Notes: generated by a model from the letters alone, not told the origin. A stretch of 64,000 nt of DNA from Sodalis ligni (GCF_016865525.2 NZ_CP075169.1:3906337-3970336); one strand, 5' to 3'. Positions 36,713 to 47,162 are shown, counted from the stretch's first letter. Made by a program: numbers and translations.

Positions 36713-37568
36713 TGAAAGTGCTACTGACCGGTGCTAACGGGCAGCTAGGCCGCTGTTTTCAGGACCGTATTCCAGCAGGCTGGCAGGTTATGGCCACTGA
36801 CGCAGATACTCTGGATATTACCGATGCGCATCAAGTTGACCAGGCGGTGGCGAATTGCCGTCCTGAACTTATTATCAATGCTGCAGCCTATACCGCTGTA
36901 GATAAAGCAGAGTCTGATGGGGCTAGAGCTGCGCTGATCAATGCCCAAGGGCCGGAAAATCTAGCTTATGCCGCTAGTAGGGCTCATGCGCGCTTCATTC
37001 ATGTATCAACGGATTACGTCTTTGACGGAACGTCGCCAATACCCTATGTGGAAACCGATGCTCCGCATCCGCTCGGCGTCTATGGTTCTACCAAGCTCGA
37101 AGGTGAAATTGCCGTAATGAGGGCCTATCCAAAATCTATTATTATCCGCACTGCCTGGGTTTTCAGCGAGTATGGCAATAACTTCGTCAAGACAATGTTA
37201 CGGTTGGCAAAGGAGCGGGATACGCTAAATATTGTTGAAGATCAGCGCGGCTGCCCAACGTACGCAGGTGATTTGGCCCAAGCAATTATAGCCATTGCGG
37301 CAGTAAAAGATGCCCGCGGAATTTACCATTTTGTGGAAACCGTGAGGTCTCATGGAAAGAGTTTACCGAAGAAATTATCTCTACCGCAGCACGTTTGGAT
37401 TTGCTTGACTCATTACCGGTGGTGAAGGGTATCAGCACAGATCAATATCCAACAGCAGCTCAGCGCCCCAAATATTCGACGTTGTCATGCGCAAAGATAG
37501 CGCAATATGGTATCAGTCCATCAGATTGGGCTAAGGCGTTAAATCACTGTATGACAGAAATTATCTGA
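36712..37568 (+). pseudogene. rfbD: dTDP-4-dehydrorhamnose reductase RfbD (RmlD), one frameshift
   Basis: Start ATG 36712. MKVLLTGANGQLGRCFQ is the NAD(P) site, followed by NAAAYTAVDKAESD, STDYVFDGTSPIPYVE, YGSTKLEGE (Tyr-x-x-x-Lys), IIRTAWVFSEYGNNFVKTML and VEDQRGCPTYAGDLAQAII. At about 37335 CATTTTGTGG lacks one T. Restoring it gives YHFCGN and then VSWKEFTEEIISTAARLDLL, RPKYSTLSCAKI and a stop at 37566-37568. It completes dTDP-L-rhamnose synthesis and is the last gene of the operon. Confidence 0.92.
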
Positions 37569-37690
37569 CTATATATGTGCAAAGGACTTACCCCTTCCCC
37601 ATCATCCTGCCAATTTCTACTATCAACACAAAACACCATACCTTATAGCGTAAGGGGTCGGGCATCTCGCCTTGTTGATTGATAACCGTT

Positions 37691-38038
37691 ATGAAATGCT
37701 CTTTTCACCCATTTCCCGACGTGAATTTGATCATGATAAAGCGGCACACCCGAGCGGAACAGCAACAGCATATTGATGCATGGAAACTCAGCGGATTAAC
37801 TAAACAGGATTATTGTGAACAGCAGGGTATTACTCTCAGTAATTTTTATTATTGGATGAAAAATCATAATAATAATACCGATACTGCGCCTGCCGCATCG
37901 GCATTTATTCCGGCCCGACGTATTTCCGTTGACGTTAATCGTCCCGAGGCGGTGACGCTGAATCTGCCTAACGGCTGCTCTGTCAGCTGTTTGCCCGCTC
38001 AGTTGAGGAGCGTGATGCAGGCACTGTCACTGTGTTAA
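37691..38038 (+). CDS. tnpA: IS66 accessory protein TnpA
   Basis: This is a small helix-turn-helix protein: RAEQQQHIDAWKLSGLTKQD, YCEQQGITLSNFYYWMKNH, then a beta-rich tail (VTLNLPNGCSVSCLPAQLRS). It is the usual first ORF of IS66 elements. The start is uncertain: ATG 37691 gives 115 residues and ATG 37733 gives 101; neither has a strong ribosome site. The 3' end overlaps tnpB by 7 bp. Confidence 0.88.
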   Translation: MKCSFHPFPDVNLIMIKRHTRAEQQQHIDAWKLSGLTKQDYCEQQGITLSNFYYWMKNHNNNTDTAPAASAFIPARRISVDVNRPEAVTLNLPNGCSVSCLPAQLRSVMQALSLC

Positions 38039-38367
38039 CCCCCCAACATATCTGGCTGGCGCGCGAGCCGGTGGATATGCGCCGTGGTATTGATACGCTG
38101 ACGCAATATATCACCGATAATTTGCACCAGCCCTGGCAGGCGGGCGCCGCCTTTGTGTTTTGCAATAAGGCCCACTCGCGCATGAAGGTCTTGCGTTGGG
38201 ACAAGCACGGTGTCTGGCTTTGTCTCAGACGTCTTCACCAGGGCCATTTTATCTGGCCGAAACAGGGTGATGTCGCCTGGATGCTGTCGCCGGAACAGTT
38301 CGACTGGCTGATGAAAGGGGTGGACTGGCAGCGCGTCGACGGCCTGGATTTAACTCAATGGAGATAA
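38032..38367 (+). CDS. tnpB: IS66 accessory protein TnpB
   Basis: This intact 111-residue ORF from GTG 38032 reads HIWLAREPVDMRRGIDTLTQ, VFCNKAHSRMKVLRWDKHG, LCLRRLHQGHFIWP and SPEQFDWLMKGVDW. This is the IS66 Orf2-like family (TnpB), required for transposition together with TnpA and TnpC. Translation is coupled to tnpA by overlap. Confidence 0.94.
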   Translation: MLTPQHIWLAREPVDMRRGIDTLTQYITDNLHQPWQAGAAFVFCNKAHSRMKVLRWDKHGVWLCLRRLHQGHFIWPKQGDVAWMLSPEQFDWLMKGVDWQRVDGLDLTQWR

Positions 38368-38433
38368 AGATAAAATTGAATTAATGCATTGATTTTAAAT
38401 GACAATAATACCGTGTTTTGATAAAATACGTGC

Positions 38434-39987
38434 ATGGATATCGACGCTCTGCTGGCCTCACAAAACCCCGATGAACTGCGCGCCCTGGCGTTAAAACTGC
38501 TGTCTGAAAATCAGGCACAGCAAGAAGTTACGGTAAAACTGCGTGCAGAACTGCAGCAGCGGACGACCTATATCCAGCAACTGGAAGAGGCGCTGAAAAA
38601 TGCCCGCCAGTGGCGCTTCGGGCGTAAAAGCGAAGCCTTCCAGGGCGAACAGCGCGGGCTGTTCGATGAAGATATCGAGGCCGATGCCGCCGATATCGAA
38701 CAGCAGTTGGCCACCCTGTTGCCCGAACCGAAAGCACAAAAACCGGCGCAGCCCAAACGCCGGCCGCTGCCGCCCGAACTGCCGCGCCAGGATATCCACC
38801 TGGCACCGACATCCGATAGCTGCCCGGACTGCGGCCATGCTCTGCGCTTCATCCGTGATGAAATCAGCGAACGGCTGGAATATGTGCCGGCGCGTTTTAT
38901 CGTGCACCGCCATATCCGCCCGCAGTTCAGCTGTGAGCACTGCGACACCGTGGTCAGCGCGGCGCTCCCACCACAGCTGATAGAAAAAGGCCAGCCGGGT
39001 CCCGGTCTGCTGGCGCAGGTGGTGTGCGCCAAAAGCCTTGATCATCTGCCGCTCTACCGCCAGCAGGTCATCTATCAACGCAGCGGCGTCGATATCCCGC
39101 GCAGCACGCTGGCGGGCTGGTTCGGCGCGGTGGGCGCGGCGCTCAAACCGCTGGCCGACCGGCTCCATCACGACCTGTTGCAACAACCGGTACTGCAGGC
39201 CGACGAAACCCCGCTGTCTATCCTCGACCCCGGCAAGGGTAAAACCCAGCGGGGTTACCTCTGGGCCTATATCACCGCGCACAGCGCCGACCGGGCCATC
39301 GTACTCTATGACTGCCAGCCGGGGCGCAGCGGCCAATACGCCCGCGACGTGCTTAAAGGCTGGTCCGGCACCCTGGTGGTGGACGGTTATGCCGGTTACC
39401 AGGCGTTGTTCGACAGCGGTCAGGCCCTTGACGCGGGCTGTTGGGCGCACGCCCGGCGTAAGTTCTTCGAGCTCTATACCGCCAATAAAAGCCCGGTGGC
39501 CAAACGGGCCCTCGACAGCATCCGTGAGTTGTACAAACTCGAGCGTAAAATCAAACCGCGACCGCCGGATAAAAAGCGCCAATGGCGACGGCGCTATGCC
39601 CGACCCCGGCTGGAGGTCTTCCACCGGTGGCTCGTGTTGCAACAGCCACAGGCGGCGCCCAACTCAGCGCTGCGCAAAGCGCTGGACTACACCCTGAAAC
39701 GCTGGCCGGCCTTACTGCGCTATCTGGATGACGGCCGGGTCCCCATCGATAATAACCGCACGGAAAATGTGATACGTCCGGTGGCCGTGGGCAGAAAAAA
39801 TTGGCTTTTTGCCGGGTCGCTGCGCGCCGGGCAACGCATGGCGGCTATCCTGAGCCTGCTGGAAACCGCGAAACTGAACGGTCTTGACCCGTATATCTGG
39901 CTGCGGGATGTATTAACCCGCTTGCCTTCCTGGCCCAACAGTCAGATAAACGAACTGTTGCCCTACGCCGAAAATAGCTTCACGTAA
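38434..39987 (+). CDS. tnpC: IS66-family transposase TnpC
   Basis: This intact 517-residue ORF has an N-terminal leucine-zipper-like helix (LRAELQQRTTYIQQLEEALK) with ARQWRFGRKSE. A zinc-finger pair follows (CPDCGHAL and CEHCDTVVSAALPP). The DDE core includes VLQADETPLSIL (Asp), LVVDGYAGYQALFDSG (Asp) and the C-terminal PIDNNRTENVIRPVAVGRKN (Glu). All three ORFs of the element being open suggests recent arrival. Confidence 0.96.
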   Translation: MDIDALLASQNPDELRALALKLLSENQAQQEVTVKLRAELQQRTTYIQQLEEALKNARQWRFGRKSEAFQGEQRGLFDEDIEADAADIEQQLATLLPEPKAQKPAQPKRRPLPPELPRQDIHLAPTSDSCPDCGHALRFIRDEISERLEYVPARFIVHRHIRPQFSCEHCDTVVSAALPPQLIEKGQPGPGLLAQVVCAKSLDHLPLYRQQVIYQRSGVDIPRSTLAGWFGAVGAALKPLADRLHHDLLQQPVLQADETPLSILDPGKGKTQRGYLWAYITAHSADRAIVLYDCQPGRSGQYARDVLKGWSGTLVVDGYAGYQALFDSGQALDAGCWAHARRKFFELYTANKSPVAKRALDSIRELYKLERKIKPRPPDKKRQWRRRYARPRLEVFHRWLVLQQPQAAPNSALRKALDYTLKRWPALLRYLDDGRVPIDNNRTENVIRPVAVGRKNWLFAGSLRAGQRMAAILSLLETAKLNGLDPYIWLRDVLTRLPSWPNSQINELLPYAENSFT

Positions 39988-40307
39988 TCCGGGCGGGTTA
40001 TCCGCGGCATCCTGCCGGCCCGCCACTCGTTGATGAAAGAGCACCACAAACGGGATCTGTCTGGGTGATGAAAAAGGGCCGGGCCCGACAGCCCGGCCAA
40101 CAATATTAGCCTGCAAAAACAACCCGCTAATAATGCGTAACAGAGAAACAAAGTGAGGCTGTATCATGGCAGAGCATGCCTCAATGGTTCCATAACGGTT
40201 CCCTACATTGCCAAATCAATATTGTGGGGCACGGGAAACAGTATCGTCAGGACAATATCGAACGGCAAGGTGAGTTCGCCACTCGCTTACCTTATAGCGA
40301 CAAAAAA

Positions 40308-40329
40308 GGACTGGATTTTTATCCGGTCC
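40308..40329. terminator. Bidirectional intrinsic terminator between rfbD and galE
   Basis: Stem GGACTGG (40308-40314) pairs with CCGGTCC (40323-40329) with one G-T wobble. An A run precedes it and TTTT follows, so it could stop transcription both from the rfb operon (+) and from galE (-). The IS66 now separates it from rfbD. Before that insertion it lay about 85 bp after rfbD. Confidence 0.6.
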
Positions 40330-40374
40330 CTTTTGGATCACCATGCCGAAGCGAGACAAGGCTATACTAAATAA

Positions 40375-41390
40375 TCAGTCTTTATAACCGTTCGGATTAC
40401 TCTTCTGCCAATTCCAGGTATCGCGCATCATACAATCCAGATCCCGGGTCACCGCCCAGCCCAGCTCCCGTTTCGCCAATCCCGGATCGGCCCAAAACGC
40501 CGGCATATCGCCCTCGCGCCTTGGTGCGATAACGTAAGGGATGGTTTTGCCGGAGGCCTGCTCGAAGGCTTTTACCATCTGCAGCACAGACGTCCCCACC
40601 CCGCCGCCGAGATTATAGGCTTTAAAGCCTTTAAGGTTGGCAAGATGATCCATGGCTTTAAGATGGCCGTCAGCCAGATCCATCACGTGGATATAGTCCC
40701 GCAGGCAGGTGCCGTCCTCGGTGGGATAATCGCCGCCGAAAATTTGCAGCTGGTCCCTGCGCCCCACCGCCACCTGGGCGATAAACGGCAGCAGGTTATT
40801 GGGGATCCCATTAGGGTCTTCGCCGATACGGCCGGACTCATGGGCGCCCACCGGGTTAAAATAGCGCAACGCGATGATGGAGAATTGCGGCTCGGCTTTG
40901 GCGAAATCCGCCAGCACCTGCTCCACCATCACCTTGGAGGTACCATAAGGACTGGTGGTCCCCCCGATGGGCGAGGTTTCCACATAGGGTACCTTCGCAT
41001 TGACGCCATACACGGTGGCGGAAGAGCTGAAAATAAAACGATGCACGCCGGCGCGGCGCATCTCTTCCAGCAGCACCAGGGTGCCGCTGACGTTATTTTG
41101 ATAATATTCCAGCGGCTTATGGGCGGATTCCCCCACCGCCTTCAGGCCGGCAAAATGAATCACCGCCGTAATATCATGATCATCGAAAATACGCTGCAGA
41201 CAATCCGGATCCCGCACATCGCCCTGATAAAAATAATATCTTTGTCCGTTAATTCGGACACCCGATCAAGGGAGACATCAGACGCGTTGCACAGATTATC
41301 CAGCACCACTACCTCATCGCCGCGCTCCAGCAGCGATAAAACCGTATGCGAACCGATATACCCGGCCCCGCCGGTGACAAGAATCGCCAT
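40375..41390 (-). pseudogene. galE: UDP-glucose 4-epimerase GalE, one frameshift
   Basis: The start is ATG 41390 ([23 protein letters not shown] site) and the stop is at 40375-40377. At about 41230 ATTATTTTTATCAGG lacks one T. Restoring it joins [11 protein letters not shown] to [20 protein letters not shown]. The remainder is clean: [35 protein letters not shown] (Tyr-x-x-x-Lys), [14 protein letters not shown] and [19 protein letters not shown]. It interconverts UDP-glucose and UDP-galactose. A strand pair galF-galE on the minus strand follows the wbaP block. Confidence 0.93.
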
Positions 41391-41444
41391 AAGAACTCCT
41401 GAAGTTATTTAGCGCAACCCTATTTTCTTCAACAGAAGGCTATG

Positions 41445-42335
41445 CTACAGAAGGCTTTTGATCTTCTCACGGAAATCTTTGCCAAATTTTTCATTTCTCA
41501 GGCCATAGGTCACAAATGCCTGCATATAGCCCAGTTTACGACCGCAGTTAAAGCTTTTACCGGTGAGATACAGCGCATCCACCGGCTGGTGGTTCACCAG
41601 CGACGCGATGGCATCCGTGAGCTGGATACGGCCCCAGGCGCCCGGCTCGGTTTTTTCCAGCAACGGCCAGATATCCGCCGACAGAACATAACGCCCCACC
41701 GCCGCCAGATCGGAATCGATATTGGTCAGATCCTGGGGTTTTTCAATAAACGACTGAATCAACGCGCTGTCGCCGGGCTTGGAGACATCCTCATCACAGC
41801 TTATTACCGAATACTCCGGCAGATGCTCCCGCGGCATAGACTGCACCAATACCTGGCTGTGGCCGGTTTCATGGTAACTCTTCACCATGGCCGCCAGGTT
41901 TTCGCTGCGATTGTTATAGGTGGAATCATCCAGCAGAATATCCGGCAGTACCACCACGAACGGCGAATTACCCAGCATCGGTTTGGCGCACAGAATGGCA
42001 TGCCCCAGTCCCAGCGGTTCGCCCTGGCGCACGTTCATGATGGTCAGGCCCTTCGGACAAATCGACTGCACTTCTTTGAGCAGGGTATTTTTTACCCGCG
42101 CTTCCAACAGGGCTTCCAGTTCGTACGAGGTATCAAAATGGTTTTCAATGGCATTTTTAGAGGCATGGGTCACCAATACAATCTCTTTAATGCCGGCGGC
42201 CGCGCACTCTTCTACCAGGTATTGAATCATCGGCTTATCGACGATGGGCAGCATTTCCTTCGGTATGGCTTTGGTGGCCGGCAGAAGATGCATGCCCAGG
42301 CCGGCAACGGGGATCACAGCTTTTAAAATTTTCAT
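41445..42335 (-). CDS. galF: UTP-glucose-1-phosphate uridylyltransferase family protein GalF
   Basis: This intact 296-residue ORF has the N-terminus [20 protein letters not shown]. In GalU the loop reads G-T-R where this protein, like GalF, has G-M-H. Other GalF-type marks are [18 protein letters not shown] and [16 protein letters not shown]. GalF is thought to modulate GalU rather than act as a full pyrophosphorylase. It is the standard boundary gene of enterobacterial O-antigen loci, next to the colanic-acid cluster, as here. A role in UDP-glucose supply is inferred from the family. Confidence 0.92.
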   Translation of the reverse strand: MKILKAVIPVAGLGMHLLPATKAIPKEMLPIVDKPMIQYLVEECAAAGIKEIVLVTHASKNAIENHFDTSYELEALLEARVKNTLLKEVQSICPKGLTIMNVRQGEPLGLGHAILCAKPMLGNSPFVVVLPDILLDDSTYNNRSENLAAMVKSYHETGHSQVLVQSMPREHLPEYSVISCDEDVSKPGDSALIQSFIEKPQDLTNIDSDLAAVGRYVLSADIWPLLEKTEPGAWGRIQLTDAIASLVNHQPVDALYLTGKSFNCGRKLGYMQAFVTYGLRNEKFGKDFREKIKSLL

Positions 42336-42417
42336 TCAGTAAGCACCAAATTGGTTAAAAAAAGACATGTATTTATAATACCTAGTTACAATGATAGCAC
42401 CGAGGCAGATGTTATGA

Positions 42418-42548
42418 TTACTCACTTCTTAACAATGTCAGCAAGGCTGCTGTTTTTTCGTGCATAAGCGTGGGATTGGCCCTGCTTTCGACGTTTAAAC
42501 GGGCTGCAGGCTCGGTGTTTGAGTTGTTCAGGCAGAAACGGCAGTGTT
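42418..42548 (-). pseudogene. manB: C-terminal remnant of a second phosphomannomutase gene (manB)
   Basis: The minus strand from about 42548 reads CRFCLNNSNTEPAARLNVES and then RANPTLMHEKTAALLTLLRS to TAA 42418-42420. This matches the last ~40 residues of ManB/CpsG (family pattern [20 protein letters not shown]). It differs from the manB at 44340-45720 in codons and is more GC-rich, so it is not a copy of that gene. No upstream part remains; wbaP ends 12 bp away. Confidence 0.8.
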
Positions 42549-42559
42549 GAACCGCTAAA

Positions 42560-43982
42560 TTAATAAGCCCCATCGCGCTTCAAAACAACGTTGATTGTTT
42601 TGAATAAAATGGCTATATCATTCCACAAAGACCAATTCTTGACATACCATGCATCAAAATAGACACGTACATCATAATCAACATCATTACGGCCGCTCAC
42701 CTGCCATAAACCTGTCATACCAGGCTTCGCCATAAGATAGTAATCAGCATCGCCAGCATAACGTTCCAGCTCTTTCTCAATGACAGGTCTTGGCCCAACC
42801 AGACTCATCTCGCCCCTAAAAACATTCCAAAGCTGAGGCAATTCATCAAGGCTGGTTTTTCTTATAAATTGACCAACTTTTGTAATACGTGGATCATTTT
42901 AAGTTTAAAATCTTTGTCCCATTCTTTCCTAGCTTCTTCATCATTTTGTAAAAGATGAGCAAGCACTTCCTGTGAATTTAGAACCATTGAGCGGAATTTT
43001 AGGCATTTGAATTTTTCCCGTTTAACCCTACCCGCTCATGGCCATAAATAGGACTGCCACCGTCCTTTGATACCTGATAAAGAATAAATATTATTACAGG
43101 CGATAAAAACAGCATGATCATTCCGGACCCAAAATATCAAACGCACGTTTTAGAAACCGTGAAGAGCGTTTTGCAAGGTTATTACTGACCCTAAGTATCA
43201 TGACTTCATGACTGAAAATGAATGACATATCGGTACCGTACAAGGGTACGCCCGTAACGTTGGGATGACGGACACTGATCGGCAATCATGCTTAGCCAGA
43301 TTTTTAACCAAAATCACGATAAGCATGCTGTTCGAATTCCACCGCAACGATAAATTGAGTGTTATCTGTATCAACCAGTGACCATAATTCTGATTCATTA
43401 TTGATAACCTGCTTGTCAAGCAGGGTAGATTTGTCATGATTTTCCACTGCATAAAAGGCGATGACATCAAACCCTAAAATCTCTTCACTCTGTAAAGCTG
43501 CATAAGCGTCACAGGCGTTTTACCGGAACCAATTATAATAGTCTGTTTCTTCCAAATTCCAGCCCGATTTAAGGTACGCTTGACAATGGCACGACCGAGC
43601 GGGACCAATATGCTCGCTAAAACCCAAGTTAAAACCAAACATAGCGAGACAATTCCCACTTCGAAAAAGCCACGATAGCAAGATCTATAACAGAAAATAT
43701 GATAATTGTTCTCAGCACTTCTTTTAATTCGAACCAAAATGGTTTTCTATATGTATAATGCCTGAGACGCGTCCAAAACCATGACACACAGACTACCGAA
43801 AGTATAATATGTGAATAATACCTAGCATGCATTTCCGACTTGGGAACAAAGGCATAAAGATCATCTGTCGTTAACTCTAATATGGATAAGGCCAAAACTA
43901 AAGAAATGCAAAGGAAAAATAAGTCAGAAAAGGCCAACGTTATCTTTCCCAAAATGCATGAAAAGAACTGTTTTTTACTCAT
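42560..43982 (-). pseudogene. wbaP: Undecaprenyl-phosphate galactose phosphotransferase WbaP (RfbP), frameshifted
   Basis: This membrane enzyme starts O-unit assembly by loading hexose-1-phosphate on undecaprenyl phosphate. I favour ATG 43982 (MSKKQFFSCILGKITLAFSD) over an in-frame ATG at 44024 because WbaP proteins have about 16 residues before the first helix. The N-terminal membrane block includes LSVVCVSWFWTRLRHYTYRK and FWFELKEVLRTIIIFSVIDL. The central part (about 42850-43640) is scattered over frames. The catalytic C-terminal 93 residues are clean: GEMSLVGPRPVIEKELERYA, MAKPGMTGLWQVSGRNDVDY, FDAWYVKNWSLWND. It takes the place of wcaJ in this cluster. Confidence 0.88.
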
Positions 43983-44339
43983 ATGATGCTCTTTATCATA
44001 AATAAATTTAGGCGCAACTGTCATAATATGAACCCACCATATGTTTTAAGCCATCACAAAATGTAAATCCATTATGACATTGACTTATCGTTATCGCGTC
44101 AATTATTTGGTCATCAGCGCATTCTTTCGGAAAATTCTATATCGTAAAAGAAATTTTTAACCATAAGCGTTTCGAATGCGGACCATTAACATTAAACAAT
44201 GTTTAGTGACTTAATAAACTTCCCTGTATCTTAGCCAATATGACATTTTTATGCTTTGTTTTTATTCAGCTCTTGTAAAACAGTTATGCTATTAAGATAA
44301 ATTGCATTCCTGCCCTGATCCTAAAACTAGGCCAAGCCA
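43983..44339. other. Spacer between manB and wbaP, no gene seen
   Basis: About 360 AT-rich bp without a recognisable frame, repeat or terminator. If wbaP starts at 44024 the first 42 bp are coding. It may hold a promoter, but none is convincing. Confidence 0.45.
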
Positions 44340-45720
44340 TCATCTTTGATTACCTCTCAATAATGCTAATATGTCTGACGTTTTTCCTGCATCAATAAAA
44401 GATTATTCTTACTTTCAACATTTAAGCGCACCACCGGTTCTGTATTAGAACTACGGAGATTAAAACGCCAATCCTGAAATTCAAGACTTATCCCATCAGT
44501 ATGATCTATCACAAGGGCTTCGGCAGAATAACATTCTAAAACCCGCTTAATGGCAGATTTTGGATCGCTCAGCGAGCTATTAATTTCTCCGGATGCGGGA
44601 TATGCAGCCATCCTATCGTTCACCAACTGCCCTAATTTTTATTTTTAACGCTTAATAATTCAGCTACCAGTAGCCAAGGTATCATGCCGCTATCACAATA
44701 AGCAAAATCGCGGAAATAATGATGGGCGCTCATTTCGCCACCATAGATGGCATCTTCTTTACGCATCCGTTCTTTTATAAAGGCATGGCCCGTTTTAGAC
44801 ATAACCGGGGTACCGCCCTCTGTAGTGACGATATCCACGGTGTTCCAACTCAAGCGAGGATCATGAATAATTTTAGAGCCGGGATTTTTTTCCAGGAACG
44901 CCTGAGCCAAGAGCCCAACAATGTAATAACCCTCAATAAAATTGCCGCTTTCATCAAATAAAAAGCAGCGGTCGAAATCACCGTCAAAAGCAATGCCGAA
45001 ATCCGCGTTTTGCGCAATGACCGCATCGGTAGTATCTTGCCGACATTCAGGTAGTAGAGGATTCGGGATACCGTTGGGGAAATTACCGTCAGGCTGATGA
45101 TGCACCTTGATAAATTCAACCGGTGCTCCGGCAGCTTTAAACCGTTGTTCGATTGCGTCTATGACATGCCCCGCCGCCCCATTGCCAGAATTGATCACTA
45201 GTCGCATAGGATGAGTAAAATTCTTAAAGTCAATGTAACCCAACAAATGATCTATATAGTGATCTAGTATAGAAATTGTTTTATAATCGCCTCGTTTGGC
45301 TGGATCTATTGATGGGAATTTATTCGCTTCTGCCAGCAGTTGGATATCCCGCAGGCCGGTATCACCACTAATGGGTCTCGAACCTTCACGAACCAATTTC
45401 ATTCCGTTATAATTAAGCGGATTGTGACTGGCAGTGACTTCTATTCCACCATCGACTCCCAAATAAAAAGTCGCAAAATAAATCTCCTCGGTACCACTAA
45501 CGCCGATATCCAAGACATCAGTGCCGGCATCACGTAACCCGTTGGCTAATGACATTTTTAACGCCTCACTGGTTAGGCGTACATCACCACCCACAACCAT
45601 AGTTTTTGGCTTAAGAAATTCACCGTAGGCTCGGCCAATCCGATAGGCAATATCTTCGTTGAGTTCTTCACCCAGTTTCCCGCGTATATCATAAGCTTTG
45701 AAACAAGTAAGCGTTGTCAT
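44340..45720 (-). pseudogene. manB: Phosphomannomutase ManB (CpsG/RfbK), two frameshifts
   Basis: It converts mannose-6-phosphate to mannose-1-phosphate for GDP-mannose. From ATG 45720: [20 protein letters not shown], the phosphoserine loop [20 protein letters not shown], metal-binding [16 protein letters not shown], and [20 protein letters not shown]. At about 44635 AAATAAAAATTAGG lacks one A ([15 protein letters not shown] restored). At about 44388 GAAAAACGTC lacks one A, after which [17 protein letters not shown] leads to TGA 44340-44342. The enzyme core up to residue ~360 is uninterrupted. manC lies 20 bp upstream. Confidence 0.92.
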
Positions 45721-45740
45721 CGTCTCGTTTCCCTCTGATT

Positions 45741-47162
45741 TTAAAAAAGGCCGTAATGATCTTTTATTCGAATAATATCGTCCTCGCCAAGATAGGAACC
45801 GGACTGGACTTCCAGTAATTCCAGCGGAATTTTGCCCGGATTCTCTAACATATGTACCGAACCAATAGGGATGAACGTGGATTGATTTTCAGTAATCAGA
45901 TAGGTCGTATCGTCAAGCGTAACTTTGGCAGTACCTGACAGAACCACCCAATGCTCCGCACGATGGTGATGCATCTGCAGCGAGAACATACCGCCTGGTT
46001 TTACCGTTATGCGATTGACGTTAAACCGCTCTTCATTAACGACGACATCACAACGTCCCCAGGGACGATACGATTCACGGTGGCGACGAAATTCGCTACG
46101 GGTATTTTTCTTGAGATATTCGACGACCTTTTTAACATCCTGCACCTGAGATTTATCAATCACCAGCACAGCATCTTTGGTATTTACAATCACCAGATTA
46201 TCTACGCCTACCGCAGCCACCAGTTTTTCATCTGTATTGATATAACAATTGGTGGTGTTATGCAGAAAAATATCGCCGGTAAGAGCATTATGGTTCGTGT
46301 CTTTATCATTTACTTCCCATAAAGCTGACCAAGAACCAACGTCGTTCCAGCCGGCATCCAGTGGAACCACAATCGCTTCTGCAGTTTTTTCCATCACGGC
46401 ATAATCAACAGACTCATCCGGGCAAATAATAAAGGCAGCTTTTTTAACACGAATAAAATCCTGCGCGACATCCGGTTCCGGCGTTTCAATAGCTTTCTCA
46501 CATGCGGAGAGGATATCAGGCCGAAATTTTCCCAGCTCGCTGAGGTATTCCGAGGCCAGAAACATAAACATACCGCTATTCCAATAGTATTCCCCACTGG
46601 AAACATAACCCAATGCCGTTGGAGCATCTGGTTTTTCTACAAATCGATGGACTTTATATACATTTTCACCGCCGCCATTTAGCGTCTCGCCTCGTTGTAT
46701 ATAACCGTAGCCGGTTTCCGGTCCAGTGGGCACTATGCCGAAGGTCACCAGCTTTCCAGAGGAAGCAAAAGGCAACGCCTGTGTAATGGCCTGATGAAAT
46801 GCAGGGGTGTCATCGATGACATGATCAGCAGCCAATACCAATAGAATTGGATCATCGCCATTGGCAATGGCACTTAATGCGGCAAGGGCAATAGCAGGCG
46901 CGGTATTGCGGCCTATGGGCTCTAAAATAATATTATGGGAAAGCTGATTGATTTGACGCAATTGTTCCGCTACAAGAAAACGATGTTCTTCATTACAAAG
47001 AACTAACGGTTCTCTTATATCTAGTCCCCCCAGGCGAGATACGGTTTCTTGCAACATTGAAAGTTTGCCATACAGGCGCAGGAATTGTTTTGGATAGAGT
47101 TCCCGGGACATCGGCCATAAACGACTGCCGGCACCCCCGGCCATGATTACGGGAAGAATCAT
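45741..47162 (-). CDS. manC: Mannose-1-phosphate guanylyltransferase / mannose-6-phosphate isomerase ManC (CpsB)
   Basis: This intact 473-residue ORF is a type II bifunctional enzyme. The N-terminal nucleotidyltransferase has [20 protein letters not shown], the YPKQFL motif, [11 protein letters not shown] and [10 protein letters not shown]. The C-terminal cupin (isomerase) has [34 protein letters not shown] and [20 protein letters not shown]. It produces GDP-mannose, needed here for gmd/fcl and possibly for O-units. It contains six-base homopolymers yet remains in frame. Confidence 0.96.
   Translation of the reverse strand: MILPVIMAGGAGSRLWPMSRELYPKQFLRLYGKLSMLQETVSRLGGLDIREPLVLCNEEHRFLVAEQLRQINQLSHNIILEPIGRNTAPAIALAALSAIANGDDPILLVLAADHVIDDTPAFHQAITQALPFASSGKLVTFGIVPTGPETGYGYIQRGETLNGGGENVYKVHRFVEKPDAPTALGYVSSGEYYWNSGMFMFLASEYLSELGKFRPDILSACEKAIETPEPDVAQDFIRVKKAAFIICPDESVDYAVMEKTAEAIVVPLDAGWNDVGSWSALWEVNDKDTNHNALTGDIFLHNTTNCYINTDEKLVAAVGVDNLVIVNTKDAVLVIDKSQVQDVKKVVEYLKKNTRSEFRRHRESYRPWGRCDVVVNEERFNVNRITVKPGGMFSLQMHHHRAEHWVVLSGTAKVTLDDTTYLITENQSTFIPIGSVHMLENPGKIPLELLEVQSGSYLGEDDIIRIKDHYGLF

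Larger units (their letters stand above)
37650..40290 (+). mobile_element. IS66-family insertion sequence, complete
   Basis: The left end starts GTAAGGGGTCGG at 37650. The right end is its imperfect inverse ending CTCGCTTAC at 40290; the ends match as GTAAGxGxxxGG, then CTC and CCTTG. The 8-bp sequence CTTATAGC occurs directly outside both ends (37642-37649 and 40291-40298), the target size typical of IS66. Length is 2641 bp, with tnpA, tnpB and tnpC all open. A GC-rich palindrome GGCCGGGC/GCCCGGCC lies near 40080 inside the 3' non-coding part. It sits between rfbD and the terminator shared with galE. Confidence 0.93.

Noticed and set aside
38491..39642. A 383-codon open frame on the minus strand
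   Set aside because: It is antisense to the intact IS66 tnpC; high GC third positions keep the opposite strand open. It has no recognisable domain.
40176..40370. A 64-codon plus-strand frame downstream of IS66 tnpC
   Set aside because: Most of it lies inside the IS66 right-end region (element ends at 40290) and the rest spans the terminator, so it is not a separate gene.
41445..42335. Assignment as galU
   Set aside because: The nucleotide loop reads [14 protein letters not shown] rather than the GTR-type loop of GalU, and [12 protein letters not shown] is GalF-like; location next to O-antigen genes also favours galF.
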